Source: Bacteroidota bacterium (lineage in GTDB: Bacteria > Bacteroidota > Ignavibacteria > Kapaibacteriales > UBA2268). From it: DNA of 59,305 nucleotides. The stretch is from assembly GCA_004322215.1 (NCBI GenBank), contig SCSM01000004.1, positions 1-59,305 on the forward strand. Direction: 5' to 3'. The position numbers and the translations under genes are program-made. Below, in pieces: positions 18,031 to 27,400 of this stretch. Under the pieces are notes generated by a model. That model saw only the letters and a list, made by a program, of their open reading frames with translations. It was not told the origin of the DNA and made no database searches. Within the stretch, counting starts at the first letter, position 1. Every line of letters begins with the position of its first letter.

Positions 18031-18588
18031 ATGAAAAATAGAAATAATATAATTTTACCCGAGGTACATTCGACAACTGTTATAGGTGTGTTGAAAGACG
18101 GGAAGGCAGCGATGGGAGCTGACGGACAGGTATCATTCAACAATACCGTAATGAAGCATAATGCAAAAAAAGTGAGAAAGGTTTATAATGATAAAATCAT
18201 AGCAGGATTTGCAGGAGCCACCGCGGATGCATTTACATTGCTGCAACGATTCGAAGAAAAGCTCGAAGCCCACAGCGGAAATTTATACAGGGCATCAATA
18301 GAATTAGCAAAAGACTGGAGAACAGACAGGTACCTTAGACGTTTGGAGGCAATGCTTGCCGTTATGGACCCGACCAACGCTTTGCTGATAAGCGGAACAG
18401 GCGATGTAATCGAGCCGGACGACAGGATTATTTCAATCGGTTCAGGTGGACCATATGCATTATCTGCGGCAAGAGCTTTACTCAATCATACAGATAAAAC
18501 AGCTAAAGAAATAGTCGAAGAGTCACTCAAAATAGCAAGCGAAATCTGCATCTACACAAACTCCATTATAACAATTGAAGAATTATAA
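18031..18588 (+). CDS. hslV: HslV, peptidase subunit of the HslUV protease
   Basis: A 185-residue proteasome-like peptidase that forms a dodecamer capped by HslU and degrades misfolded or regulatory proteins in the cytoplasm. Thr15 in STTVIGV aligns with the catalytic Thr1 of E. coli HslV (MTTIVSV), so a 14-residue propeptide must be removed. The family blocks are intact: [49 protein letters not shown] and EICIYTN. It overlaps the alternative TTG start of hslU and directly precedes it, the usual operon arrangement. Confidence 0.95.
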   Translation: MKNRNNIILPEVHSTTVIGVLKDGKAAMGADGQVSFNNTVMKHNAKKVRKVYNDKIIAGFAGATADAFTLLQRFEEKLEAHSGNLYRASIELAKDWRTDRYLRRLEAMLAVMDPTNALLISGTGDVIEPDDRIISIGSGGPYALSAARALLNHTDKTAKEIVEESLKIASEICIYTNSIITIEEL

Positions 18589-18598
18589 AATATCAATT

Positions 18599-20047
18599 AT
18601 GAAAAATACAGACAATAAAAATACAGATTCAATAGTATTGACCGAGAAGCAAAAGAAAATAATCAGGAAAGTTACAGATAATGATTTTTTCAAAAAGCAG
18701 TTAACACCACGCCAAATAGTAAATGAATTAAATAAGTTTATCATAGGGCAGGATGATGCAAAAAAGGCGGTTGCAATTGCACTTAGAAACCGATGGAGAA
18801 GACAGCAAGTACAAACCGAATTAAAGGAAGAAATTCTTCCGAATAATATTATTTTAATCGGTCCGACAGGGGTTGGTAAAACCGAAATAGCACGCCGGCT
18901 TGCAAAGCTTGCAGGTGCCCCATTTGTAAAAGTTGAAGCGACAAAGTTTACAGAAGTAGGATATGTGGGAAGGGATGTCGAGTCAATGATTCGTGACCTT
19001 GTTGACAGGTCAGTTTCAATGGTGAAGGAAGAAAAGACTGCTGAAAAGCTGAAAGAGGCAAGAATTGCGGCTGAAAACAGGGTGCTTGACATTTTGATAC
19101 CCCCTGTTAAAAAAAGTCCGTCATTCGATACGGCTACCGATACAGACATTGAAGAAAATGCAAAGACGCGTGAAAAATTCCGCGAGATGTTGAAAAACGG
19201 CAAACTGAATGACAGGAATATTGAAATTGATATGATGGTTGACCAGGTTCCCTCACTCCAGGTGTTGGGACCAATCGGACTCGATGAGATGGGAATGAAT
19301 CTTCAGGATATGTTCGGGAGCTTGATTCCGAAGAAAAACAAGAAGAGGGTTTTAACGGTTTCAGAAGCTTTGAAGGTGCTAGAAAAAGAGGAAGTCGAAA
19401 AACTGATTGACATGGAAGCCGTAGTAAAAGAAGCAGTATTGAGAGCAGAAAATTCGGGAATCATTTTCGTAGATGAAATAGATAAAATTGCATCGCGAGG
19501 AGGTGCAAGCGGTTCCGGACCAGAAGTTTCGAGGGAAGGGGTGCAGCGGGATTTACTTCCAATTGTCGAAGGCACAAGCGTTAACACTAAATACGGGCAT
19601 GTTCATTCAGACCATGTATTATTCATTGCATCGGGAGCATTCCATGTATCGAAGCCGGCAGACTTAATACCCGAATTACAGGGACGGTTCCCTATCAGAG
19701 TGGAATTGAAAAGCTTGACAAAAGATGACTTCGTAAAGATATTGACAATACCCGAGAACGCACTTATAAAACAATACCAGGCGTTAATAGAATCCGAAGG
19801 TATAAAACTTGAATTCGACAGCTCAGCCATAGAGGAAATTGCATCAATTGCCGAACAGGTCAATGACGAAGTTACAAACATTGGTGCAAGACGTCTTCAC
19901 ACAATACTCACGACTTTACTCGACGACATACTTTACAACACACCCGACAACATCGAGAATGAGACATTCACAATTGATGCCAAGCGTGTCAACGATAAGC
20001 TCAAAGACATAGTCAAGAGCAGCGATTTGAGCAGATTTATATTATAG
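18599..20047 (+). CDS. hslU: HslU, ATPase subunit of the HslUV protease
   Basis: A 482-residue AAA+ unfoldase that feeds substrates to HslV. Visible features are the Walker A motif GPTGVGKTE, the pore-loop motif GYVGRDVES, an intermediate domain of about 150 residues, Walker B (FVDEIDKI), the sensor/box region GRFPIRVEL, the arginine-containing GARRL, and the C-terminal DLSRFIL that inserts into HslV and is identical to that of E. coli HslU. A TTG at 18575 would overlap hslV, but the ATG at 18599 is more likely. Translation is probably coupled with hslV, which ends ten bases before it. Confidence 0.95.
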   Translation: MKNTDNKNTDSIVLTEKQKKIIRKVTDNDFFKKQLTPRQIVNELNKFIIGQDDAKKAVAIALRNRWRRQQVQTELKEEILPNNIILIGPTGVGKTEIARRLAKLAGAPFVKVEATKFTEVGYVGRDVESMIRDLVDRSVSMVKEEKTAEKLKEARIAAENRVLDILIPPVKKSPSFDTATDTDIEENAKTREKFREMLKNGKLNDRNIEIDMMVDQVPSLQVLGPIGLDEMGMNLQDMFGSLIPKKNKKRVLTVSEALKVLEKEEVEKLIDMEAVVKEAVLRAENSGIIFVDEIDKIASRGGASGSGPEVSREGVQRDLLPIVEGTSVNTKYGHVHSDHVLFIASGAFHVSKPADLIPELQGRFPIRVELKSLTKDDFVKILTIPENALIKQYQALIESEGIKLEFDSSAIEEIASIAEQVNDEVTNIGARRLHTILTTLLDDILYNTPDNIENETFTIDAKRVNDKLKDIVKSSDLSRFIL

Positions 20048-20070
20048 TCTGATTTAATATAACATATTAA

Positions 20071-20271
20071 TTGAATTGTAATAAAATTTATACCATTGAC
20101 AGCTTCCCTATAGAGAAACAGGAAGAAATTAGTAATATTCTTCAGAAAAGATTGATAGAATATAAACGGGAGCAATTGATAAAAACAGTTTATAGTGCAA
20201 GAGAAGAGTATATGAAGGTTGAAGCAAAACCAGCTGCGTTTGATGAAATCATGAAGGAAATAATTAGTTGA
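20071..20271 (+). CDS. Putative antitoxin of a decayed RelE-type module
   Basis: A 66-residue acidic/basic helical protein starting at TTG. The sequence (SFPIEKQEEISNILQKR and later AREEYMKVEAKPAAFDEIM) has the look of a RelB-like addiction-module component. It is followed at once, with a TTGA overlap, by a frame clearly recognisable as a RelE/YafQ-like toxin that now contains two stops. The antitoxin frame itself is uninterrupted. It lies 23 bases after hslU and may be transcribed with it. Confidence 0.5.
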   Translation: MNCNKIYTIDSFPIEKQEEISNILQKRLIEYKREQLIKTVYSAREEYMKVEAKPAAFDEIMKEIIS

Positions 20272-20543
20272 AAAGAACCCTTCCTAAAAACCAAAGCTTT
20301 AATAAAAAGTGCACAAATTTTTTTTCCTCACTTCCAAAAAAAGCAGAAATTATTAGTGACACACTTAAAAACTCTGAATGAAAATATGTATGAGCCAAAA
20401 TTGAAACTCATAAACTCAAAGGTAAATTTGCCGGTTTATATTCTTGTAATGCAGGTTATGGCGTCAGAATTATTTTTGAGATAATCAAAGATTCAAAATC
20501 AAGAGTTGAAGAAATTCTACTTGAAGCATTTGGAACTCATTAA
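20268..20543 (+). pseudogene. Decayed RelE/YafQ-family mRNA-interferase toxin
   Basis: Reading the frame from TTG at 20268 to TAA at 20541-20543 gives 92 codons with two in-frame TGA stops at 20379-20381 and 20391-20393. On both sides the translation matches the toxin family: it begins with a KRTLPKNQSF-like segment and continues with THKLKGKFAGLYSCNAGYG and RIIFEI, ending LLEAFGTH, which is the typical arrangement of YafQ-like RNases. The gene is therefore intact apart from the two nonsense codons and should give only a 37-residue fragment. Other genes here use TGA as a normal stop, which argues against recoding. Confidence 0.75.
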
Positions 20544-20589
20544 GTAGTATATTAAAAATAATAATAATTTATATTATAAATTAAACAAA

Positions 20590-20612
20590 AATTCCCGCAA
20601 AAAGCGGGAATT
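20590..20612 (-). terminator. Rho-independent terminator of the HMA-like gene
   Basis: AATTCCCGC (20590-20598) pairs with GCGGGAATT (20604-20612) around an AAAAA loop. On the minus strand it is followed by TTTTGTTT. It lies 53 bases after the stop of the gene at 20666. Confidence 0.7.
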
Positions 20613-20665
20613 CAGGTAGAACGAGGTTCGTTTATTTCAAACAAATGCAATAATTCAAATCATCA

Positions 20666-21043
20666 TTACCCGGGACAATCCTGTGCCTTCTCTTTATCTT
20701 TTTCCGATTTGTCTGCTTCGTTGTTATCCTTTGCATCGTTACAAATCAGTTCGGCATCGTAACCGAGCTTCCTGATTGATTTCAATATATTATCGCAATT
20801 TGTCTTTTCACTGTTAATATTCACGGTCAACACTTTTGAGCTAAGGTCGAGGTCAGAATCAATAACTCCGAGCGTTTCGCTGAGAGATGATTCAATTATA
20901 TTTTTAGAATCCCAGCTATTTGCAGAGGTCTTGATTTTCAAGACAGTGCAATTTTCTTTGTCTGCTGCTAAAATTTTTGCAGCGAAGAGCAATGCAACTG
21001 CAAAAACAATTGCAAAGAATTTAATGGTTGATGTCCTGTTCAT
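20666..21043 (-). CDS. Exported HMA-fold protein lacking the CxxC metal site
   Basis: A 125-residue protein with an N-terminal signal sequence (about 1-27, ending LAADKE). Residues 32-101 follow the beta-alpha-beta-beta-alpha-beta layout of a heavy-metal-associated domain: a VLKIKTS strand, helix NIIESSLSETLGV, strand-turn-strand through KVLTVNINSEKT, helix NILKSIRKLGY and final strand. Where metal-binding members have GMxCxxC it reads TSANSWD, so the canonical copper site is absent. Cysteines elsewhere (32, 83, 101 and 123) could make disulfides. The tail at 102-125 is highly charged. It is monocistronic with a clear terminator. Copper transport is not supported. Confidence 0.6.
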   Translation of the reverse strand: MNRTSTIKFFAIVFAVALLFAAKILAADKENCTVLKIKTSANSWDSKNIIESSLSETLGVIDSDLDLSSKVLTVNINSEKTNCDNILKSIRKLGYDAELICNDAKDNNEADKSEKDKEKAQDCPG

Positions 21044-21397
21044 TTTATTTCCCTCTATATTATTTCAATTGATTTCACTTTAGTAGATAATACGATTTTT
21101 TATTATTTAGGTTACATAAAAAAAATGAATAAATAATAATGAAAAGTGAATAGCCAAATTTCGGTTAATATTATCAATTTAAGGTATTTAAAAAATCAAC
21201 AAAAATAATATCTTTGAATATTTAAATTTTTTTTGAGACCTTTTTCGGTTTTATGTGTCATTATAAATATTATTATGGCAAATTTTCAAAAAGTTATAAA
21301 TTATTCTCAAGTAATTAATAAGTTTGTAGGACAATAAAAAAGGATTTGATGAAAGATTGATACACCATTAGGTGTATAACTATTAGCAGGATAAGTA
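21044..21397. other. Intergenic region upstream of the CotH tandem
   Basis: These 354 bases separate the leftward HMA-like gene from the rightward CotH genes. Two TAnnTTTG matches are present on the plus strand, TATCTTTG at 21209-21216 and TAAGTTTG at 21319-21326, the second 72 bases before the CotH start. A GGTGTATAACTA-like palindromic stretch near 21370-21380 is short and of uncertain meaning. No coding frame over 30 codons with a ribosome binding site was seen. Confidence 0.4.
21319..21326 (+). promoter_or_regulatory. Candidate Bacteroidetes-type -7 element
   Basis: TAAGTTTG matches TAnnTTTG and lies 72 bases before the first CotH gene. No convincing TTTG element is seen at the expected upstream distance, so it is a weak call. 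Confidence 0.3.
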
Positions 21398-24300
21398 ATG
21401 TTTTACAGACATATTATTGCGTTTACCGTAATACTAATATTAGCAAGCCCGGTTCCCAGCCAGAGCCAAATAATAATCAACGAAATAATGGCATCAAGCT
21501 ATCAGTCCGCTTTCGATGAGGACAACGACTCACCCGATTGGATTGAACTTTATAATAACACCTCAACAGCGTTAAATCTTAAAGGATACAGAATTTCAGA
21601 CAAAAAAAACTTTTCCGGTGCATGGAAATTTCCCGATACATATCTGAATGCAGGGGAAAGATTATTGGTATTTGCATCGGATAAAAACCGTACGGGTTCG
21701 AATAAGTATGTAATTGAAGCAAGTGGTGAAGGAATCAATCAGTATGAATATGATGATGGATTCAGGTTCGAATATCTGAAAATAGCAGGCGATTACGATA
21801 TTCAAATGCGTGTAAATTCTTTACGAAATTCATATTTTAACGGTTCAGCCGGACTGATAATGCGAGAAGGTATCGATGAGAGAAGCAAATTCGCAGGAGT
21901 TTTTTGCTTTAACCCGGATAATTTTACTTTTATTATCAGAAAAGAAGAAGGGACATATCCTGAAATAGCACCTTCTACAATTTTCAAACTCAAATATCCC
22001 AACGGGTGGGTGCGGCTGAAAAGGCAGGGAGATTCTGTTTCCGGATATACAAAGGACCTGGGGGGTCATTGGTACTTAATTAAAACTTATTATTACCCTG
22101 CTCCCAATTCTATGTTTGTCGGAATAGCGGTATCATCATCAAAAGAAGATATGTTGGCAAAGGCAGTGGTATCGGATTTAATATTAGATGGGAAAGCAAT
22201 GAATTATGATACATTGTCCGGTGTTGAAATAAATACCGATATTACAGGTAAAAGTTATTATTCAAATGAGTTACATACAGACTTCAAATTGAGTTCAGAT
22301 GGAGAAACATTATACTTGTGGAATTCTGCCGGAGAATTATCAGATTCAATGAGTTTTCCTGCTCTTACTTCTGATGTTTCTTATGGGCGATACCCTGATG
22401 GCAGTGTTGAAAGAGAGTATTTTTCACCTTCAACTCCCGGTAACAGTAACCAAAAGGGTAATTCAGGTTATGCAGAATTGCCGAAATTAAATATACCGGC
22501 GGGATGGTACAATAACCAATTATTATTAAGGTTTGAAAACAATAATCCGAATTTGCAAATAAGGTACACAACTGACGGAACTGATGTATCCGATACATCT
22601 ACTATATATGATAAAAATTCAATCGTGATTGACAGTTCAGTAGTAATCAGGGCAAAAGCATACCAGGAAAATTTATTTCCATCAAAAGAAATTGTAAATA
22701 CATATATATTGAATGACAATAGTTCACTGCCGGTAGTATCATTCGCAATCAGCCCTAAATTGCTATGGGACACAGTTTCAGGCATATTTAACAATAAAAA
22801 TATTTGGCCTGCTCCTGAAATTGAAGGCAATTTCGAATTATTTGATAATTCAAAAACCAGGGTATTTTCAAGTCATTCGGAATTGAGTGTACACGGAGGT
22901 AATTCCCGCACTTATGCACAAAAATCATTAAAGCTGACTTCGCGTGGCAGATACGAATCATCAACTTTTGTATACCCGTTTTTTGGTAATAATTACCTCG
23001 ATGAATTTAATGGAATAATTTTCAGAAATTCCGGAATTGACTGGCAGGATTCAAAATTAAGAGATGCATTATGTTCAGTAATTTCAGAACAAATACCCTC
23101 TCAAAGAATGGCGAAATACCGTCCTTATGTCTCATTTCTGAATGGCAGGTATTGGGGACTCTACGATTTAAGGGAAAAACTCGATGAATTTTATTTAAGT
23201 AAGAATTACCATTTGCCTGTTGAAGGTATAAATATCATAGACCAGGATGAATTTATTATGTACGGCAGGATAGATGAATATGATGACATGAAAAGTAAAT
23301 TATTTAGTTCCGATATGTCGAAAGAAGAATCATATAAAACGATTGACAGCTTAATTGATATCGAGAACCTGATTGATTATCTTTCATTGGAAATTTACTG
23401 TAATAACATGGACTGGCCCTGGAACAACATCAAAGTATGGAACTCAGTCAAATACGACGGCAAATGGAGGTGGATGCTGCATGATTTAGACTGGACATTC
23501 GGACTATGGGGTGCAGACGCAAGTTTTGATGTAATGAAGGATGTCCTGGAACCCGATAGATCAAGATTCACAAAATTATTTTTAAAGATACTTGAAAATA
23601 ATCAGGTCAGGGAAAGATTCCTTAATAAATTTGCGGATTTAATGAACAGTGTATTTCTGCCGAACAGGTTAAATAAGTTGCTTGACAGTCTTGCAGAAGG
23701 GATCGAGCCGGAAATGCAAAGGCATATAGATAAATGGGGAATCAGTTATCAAAAATGGCAGGATAAAATCAATAAGATGAGAAATTTCATAAATGAAAGA
23801 CCCGGCTGGCAAAGAACAAATATTGTGAATCATTACGGTCTTTCCGGCTATTCTAAAGTAGCTCTGAATGTAAATATAAGAGGTTCAGGTACAATAAAAA
23901 TTAATACACTGAATATAACAGATTTTCCGTGGGAAGGATATTATTTTAATAAAATACCAGTGCCAATAAAGGCAATATCCGATTCAGGATATAAGTTCAA
24001 AAATTGGAATACAACGCTTTCATTCAATGACAGTACATCTCCGGAACAGATGGTCAATCTTCAGAGTGATGCAATTATAACTGCAAATTTCGATAAAATT
24101 GATGATACCGCAGCCCGGGAAATATGGAGCAATAATTTATCGTGCTATCCCAATCCGTTTAAGGATAAGATAGCTATAAAAGTTATATCAGAAAGCACAC
24201 AAAAAGCTGAGATAGAAATTCAAAATTTATTAGGTCAAAAGTTAAAGACGATAACAACCGATTTTTTATCGTCGGGCATAAATGAATTTACCTGGGATGG

Positions 24301-24403
24301 AACTACTGAAACCGGAAACACAGTGAGTAATGGTATTTATTTTTGTATTCTTTCCACTAATAAAAACAAATTAATTTATAAGATTATTAAATTCTGCAAC
24401 TAA
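21398..24403 (+). CDS. T9SS-exported CotH-kinase protein with a split lamin-tail domain (1001 aa)
   Basis: A signal peptide (1-23) is followed by the first half of a lamin-tail domain (24-100: IIINEIMASS, PDWIELYN, GERLLVFASDKNRTG). A beta-sandwich region like DUF1349 comes next (about 115-275, with GSAGLIMREG). The second half of the lamin-tail fold follows (288-350: LHTDFKLSSDGETLYLW, DVSYGRYPDG, PSTPGNSN). After that come a chitobiase-C-like segment (385-435: YTTDGTDVS), the CotH kinase region (443-810) with RNSGIDWQDSKLRDAL, YWGLYDLREKLDEFYL and HDLDWTFG (695-702), an InlB-type beta repeat (820-898), and a T9SS sorting domain (913-1001, CYPNPF). CotH proteins are atypical protein kinases of spore coats; a surface kinase role here is inference. 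The second CotH gene follows after 11 bases. Confidence 0.85.
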   Translation: MFYRHIIAFTVILILASPVPSQSQIIINEIMASSYQSAFDEDNDSPDWIELYNNTSTALNLKGYRISDKKNFSGAWKFPDTYLNAGERLLVFASDKNRTGSNKYVIEASGEGINQYEYDDGFRFEYLKIAGDYDIQMRVNSLRNSYFNGSAGLIMREGIDERSKFAGVFCFNPDNFTFIIRKEEGTYPEIAPSTIFKLKYPNGWVRLKRQGDSVSGYTKDLGGHWYLIKTYYYPAPNSMFVGIAVSSSKEDMLAKAVVSDLILDGKAMNYDTLSGVEINTDITGKSYYSNELHTDFKLSSDGETLYLWNSAGELSDSMSFPALTSDVSYGRYPDGSVEREYFSPSTPGNSNQKGNSGYAELPKLNIPAGWYNNQLLLRFENNNPNLQIRYTTDGTDVSDTSTIYDKNSIVIDSSVVIRAKAYQENLFPSKEIVNTYILNDNSSLPVVSFAISPKLLWDTVSGIFNNKNIWPAPEIEGNFELFDNSKTRVFSSHSELSVHGGNSRTYAQKSLKLTSRGRYESSTFVYPFFGNNYLDEFNGIIFRNSGIDWQDSKLRDALCSVISEQIPSQRMAKYRPYVSFLNGRYWGLYDLREKLDEFYLSKNYHLPVEGINIIDQDEFIMYGRIDEYDDMKSKLFSSDMSKEESYKTIDSLIDIENLIDYLSLEIYCNNMDWPWNNIKVWNSVKYDGKWRWMLHDLDWTFGLWGADASFDVMKDVLEPDRSRFTKLFLKILENNQVRERFLNKFADLMNSVFLPNRLNKLLDSLAEGIEPEMQRHIDKWGISYQKWQDKINKMRNFINERPGWQRTNIVNHYGLSGYSKVALNVNIRGSGTIKINTLNITDFPWEGYYFNKIPVPIKAISDSGYKFKNWNTTLSFNDSTSPEQMVNLQSDAIITANFDKIDDTAAREIWSNNLSCYPNPFKDKIAIKVISESTQKAEIEIQNLLGQKLKTITTDFLSSGINEFTWDGTTETGNTVSNGIYFCILSTNKNKLIYKIIKFCN

Positions 24404-24414
24404 GGAGAAATCAA

Positions 24415-27400
24415 ATGAGGACATACATTTTTCTGGCAATATTAATTGTTATAATCGGCTTTGGAAAAGCACATGCAGTCGAAGAATATTATTTGACTTG
24501 CGACCCGGCAAAGCTACAGGAAATCTACGACAGGTACAATGAAGATATTTATATTGACGCAACATTGACATTGAAGGGAAGAACCTGGCAGGATGTTCAA
24601 TTCAGAATTCACGGACAAGATACGAGAGCATATCCAAAAAAATCCATAAAGGTCAAATTTAATGGCGAACCGTTTCTTGACAGCATTGTAGAATTTAATT
24701 TTAATGCTGAATATGGTGATAAATCGTACATGAGACAATATTTATCCGCAAGGATTATGAGAGAGTCAGGAATGCAATGTTTCAATGCTACATTCGCAAG
24801 ATTGTACATCAATGGTGAATATTACGGATTGTATCTCATGATTGAGCAGGTGGGAAAAAGATTTTTGCGTGACCGCGGCTTAAATGATGAAGGGAATTTA
24901 TACAAGGCATCACTCCAAAACCTTTCATGTCTCAGTAAATGGGATAATATCGAACTTGGCTGGGAAAAGAAAACCAATGAAGGACAGGGTACCGAAGACC
25001 TTGCTGAATTAATCAGAAAATTAGATGTAGAACCAGACAGTACGTTTTATAATCTTACACATGAAATATTCGATTATAATCAAATGATAAACTTTCTTGC
25101 GCTAAATATTGTAATATCAAATACCAGTACATATTATCATAATTATTTTATGTATAATGACATGTATGGTACAAAGAAATGGTATATATTGCCCTGGGAC
25201 ATGGACAAAACCCTTGGTGCATGGTGGCCTGGGGAGCAATATAATTACAATTCATCAAGGCCTGATAACCCTATATATGAAAAGTCATTTCTGATAAAAC
25301 AAATCTTTAACGACGTTCAGAACAGAATTGATGAAATTTGCAATACCGTATTTAATTCAAATCATCTGTATCCGATAATTGACAGTCTGATTACGGATTT
25401 AAAACCTTCAGTGATAGAAGATAACAAAGACAAAATAGCAGACACGACGGTTTGGATGGGTGGAATCGATATGAATAAATATTTTATCGGTTCGAGATAT
25501 ACAGAATTAAATAAGCAGTATCCGATTATACCAAGAGTTTTCAGGGTTGACCCGACAGAAGGGACCTATACCGGAGACATTAAATTAGTGTGGCATCCAT
25601 GTACTTTCCCAGAAGATGTTGCTATAAAATACAGAGTAACTTATTCGACTGATGTTTACTTGCTCGATTCTGCCAAAACAAAGTGGATTAACGAAATAAC
25701 CGATACAACTTATACAATTCCAAAATCGGAACTGAAAGAAGGGACATACTATTGGAAAATTTCTGCATTAGCCAATGGTAAGGATGTTGACGGTTATGAT
25801 AATTTTAATAAATTTACATTTAAAAACGGAACTGTTCTACCCTGCCAGATTACTCAAAACACAACATTGACAAAAGACGGCTCACCTTATAGTATTGATT
25901 GCAACTTTGAAGTTACTAATAATGCAACTTTAACAATCAAAAACGGTGTGGAGCTTTACATACTCAATAATTCACAGGTTGATATAAGAGGCAGTCTGAG
26001 GGTAGAAGGAACACAAAGCGAACCAGTGATAATTAAATCAATCAGCGACGACACTACATCCAATTTAGTAAGGGTATTTAACGGAAATGGCGATTCCTGG
26101 CTGAAGTTCGCAGATGTTAAAGATATTTATATTTATTTCCTGACCGGTTCAGGAGTATTAATAGAGGATTCAAAATTCAATTATGAAAAAGTGGTCAACA
26201 GGTATACATTACATGGTTCCGGGTGCAGCAGCTTTAATTTCAGGAGAAGCTCTTTAACCGGTAATGGAACTCCTTTACCTGAGGGAATGATTATGACAAG
26301 TGTCGGAAATTGCAATGTCGAAGATTCTTATTTCGAGAAAATTATTGACCCTGTAGAATATATGGATGTCAAGAGTGGTTCTATAAAAAATAACCTGATA
26401 AAAAATTCGGTTGATGACGGCATTGATTTGAATGGTTCAAACGGAATCGTAATATCGGGAAACCAAATTTATAATTCTGTAGATAAAGGAATTTCAATTG
26501 GTAATGAAAATTTCGGAAGTGCAAAAAATATAACAATAGAAAGGAATATCATAGCCGGCAATTCTATGGGAATAGGGATAAAAGACAGTGCAGAAGCCAT
26601 TGTAGTTAATTGTACTTTTTATGACAATAATTATGGAATAAAATGTTATGAAAAAAACACCGGATTCGGCGGAGGTGTAATAACAATAAAAAATACAATT
26701 TTTGCAAATTCAAGAACCAAATCAATAGATGTTGATGCTAAGTCCAGGGCAACAGTAACTTATTCAATTTCAAATATCGATTACCTTAAAAGTGTAGGAT
26801 GTTTGAAAGCAGACCCTCAGTTAATTGCACCTGCAAGCAAAAATTTTAACCTGAATAGCAATTCTCCATGCATAAATGCAGGTGACCCAACAAGCCCCAA
26901 TGACCCTGACGGAACAAGAGCAGATATTGGAGCAATACCTTTCAATAACCAAAAAGCTGTTTTGGTAATCAACGAAATTAATTATAATTCTTCATTGGAT
27001 TTTGATTGTGCCGATTGGATTGAGTTTTATAATCCGGGTTCAGAGGATGCCGACATTTCAGATTGGTACTTCAGCGACAGCGACGATTCTCATAAATACT
27101 TATTTCCTAAAGGTACAACCGTTATCAAAGACAGCTTCCTTGTTCTTTGCAGGGACGGTTCACTGTTTTCATCAAAGTTTCCGAATGTGAAAAATTATAT
27201 TGGAAATTTTGAATTCGGACTTGATGCCGCAGGAGAGCTTGTGCGGCTGTTCAACCAGTCAGGAGAAATCATTGATTCACTGACTTATGACGATAAGTTA
27301 CCCTGGCCCGAAGAACCGGATGGGAATGGACCGACACTCGAATTAATATATTATCAGCTCGATAATTCTTTGGCTCAAAGCTGGAAAGCTTCATATACAC

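Noticed and set aside
18583-19203. 206-aa open frame on the minus strand opposite hslU
   Set aside because: It lies entirely antisense to the well-conserved hslU gene, is rich in Ser/Phe as expected from a complement frame, and has no ribosome binding site or motif.
20379-20393. Possible recoding of TGA in the RelE-like frame
   Set aside because: Other genes in the window use TGA as a normal stop (for example the tyrosine phenol-lyase gene), no selenocysteine-type hairpin is seen, and two TGA within 15 bases fits decay better.
20666-21043. Copper chaperone annotation for the HMA-like protein
   Set aside because: The CxxC metal site is missing, so copper binding by the family mechanism is not supported.
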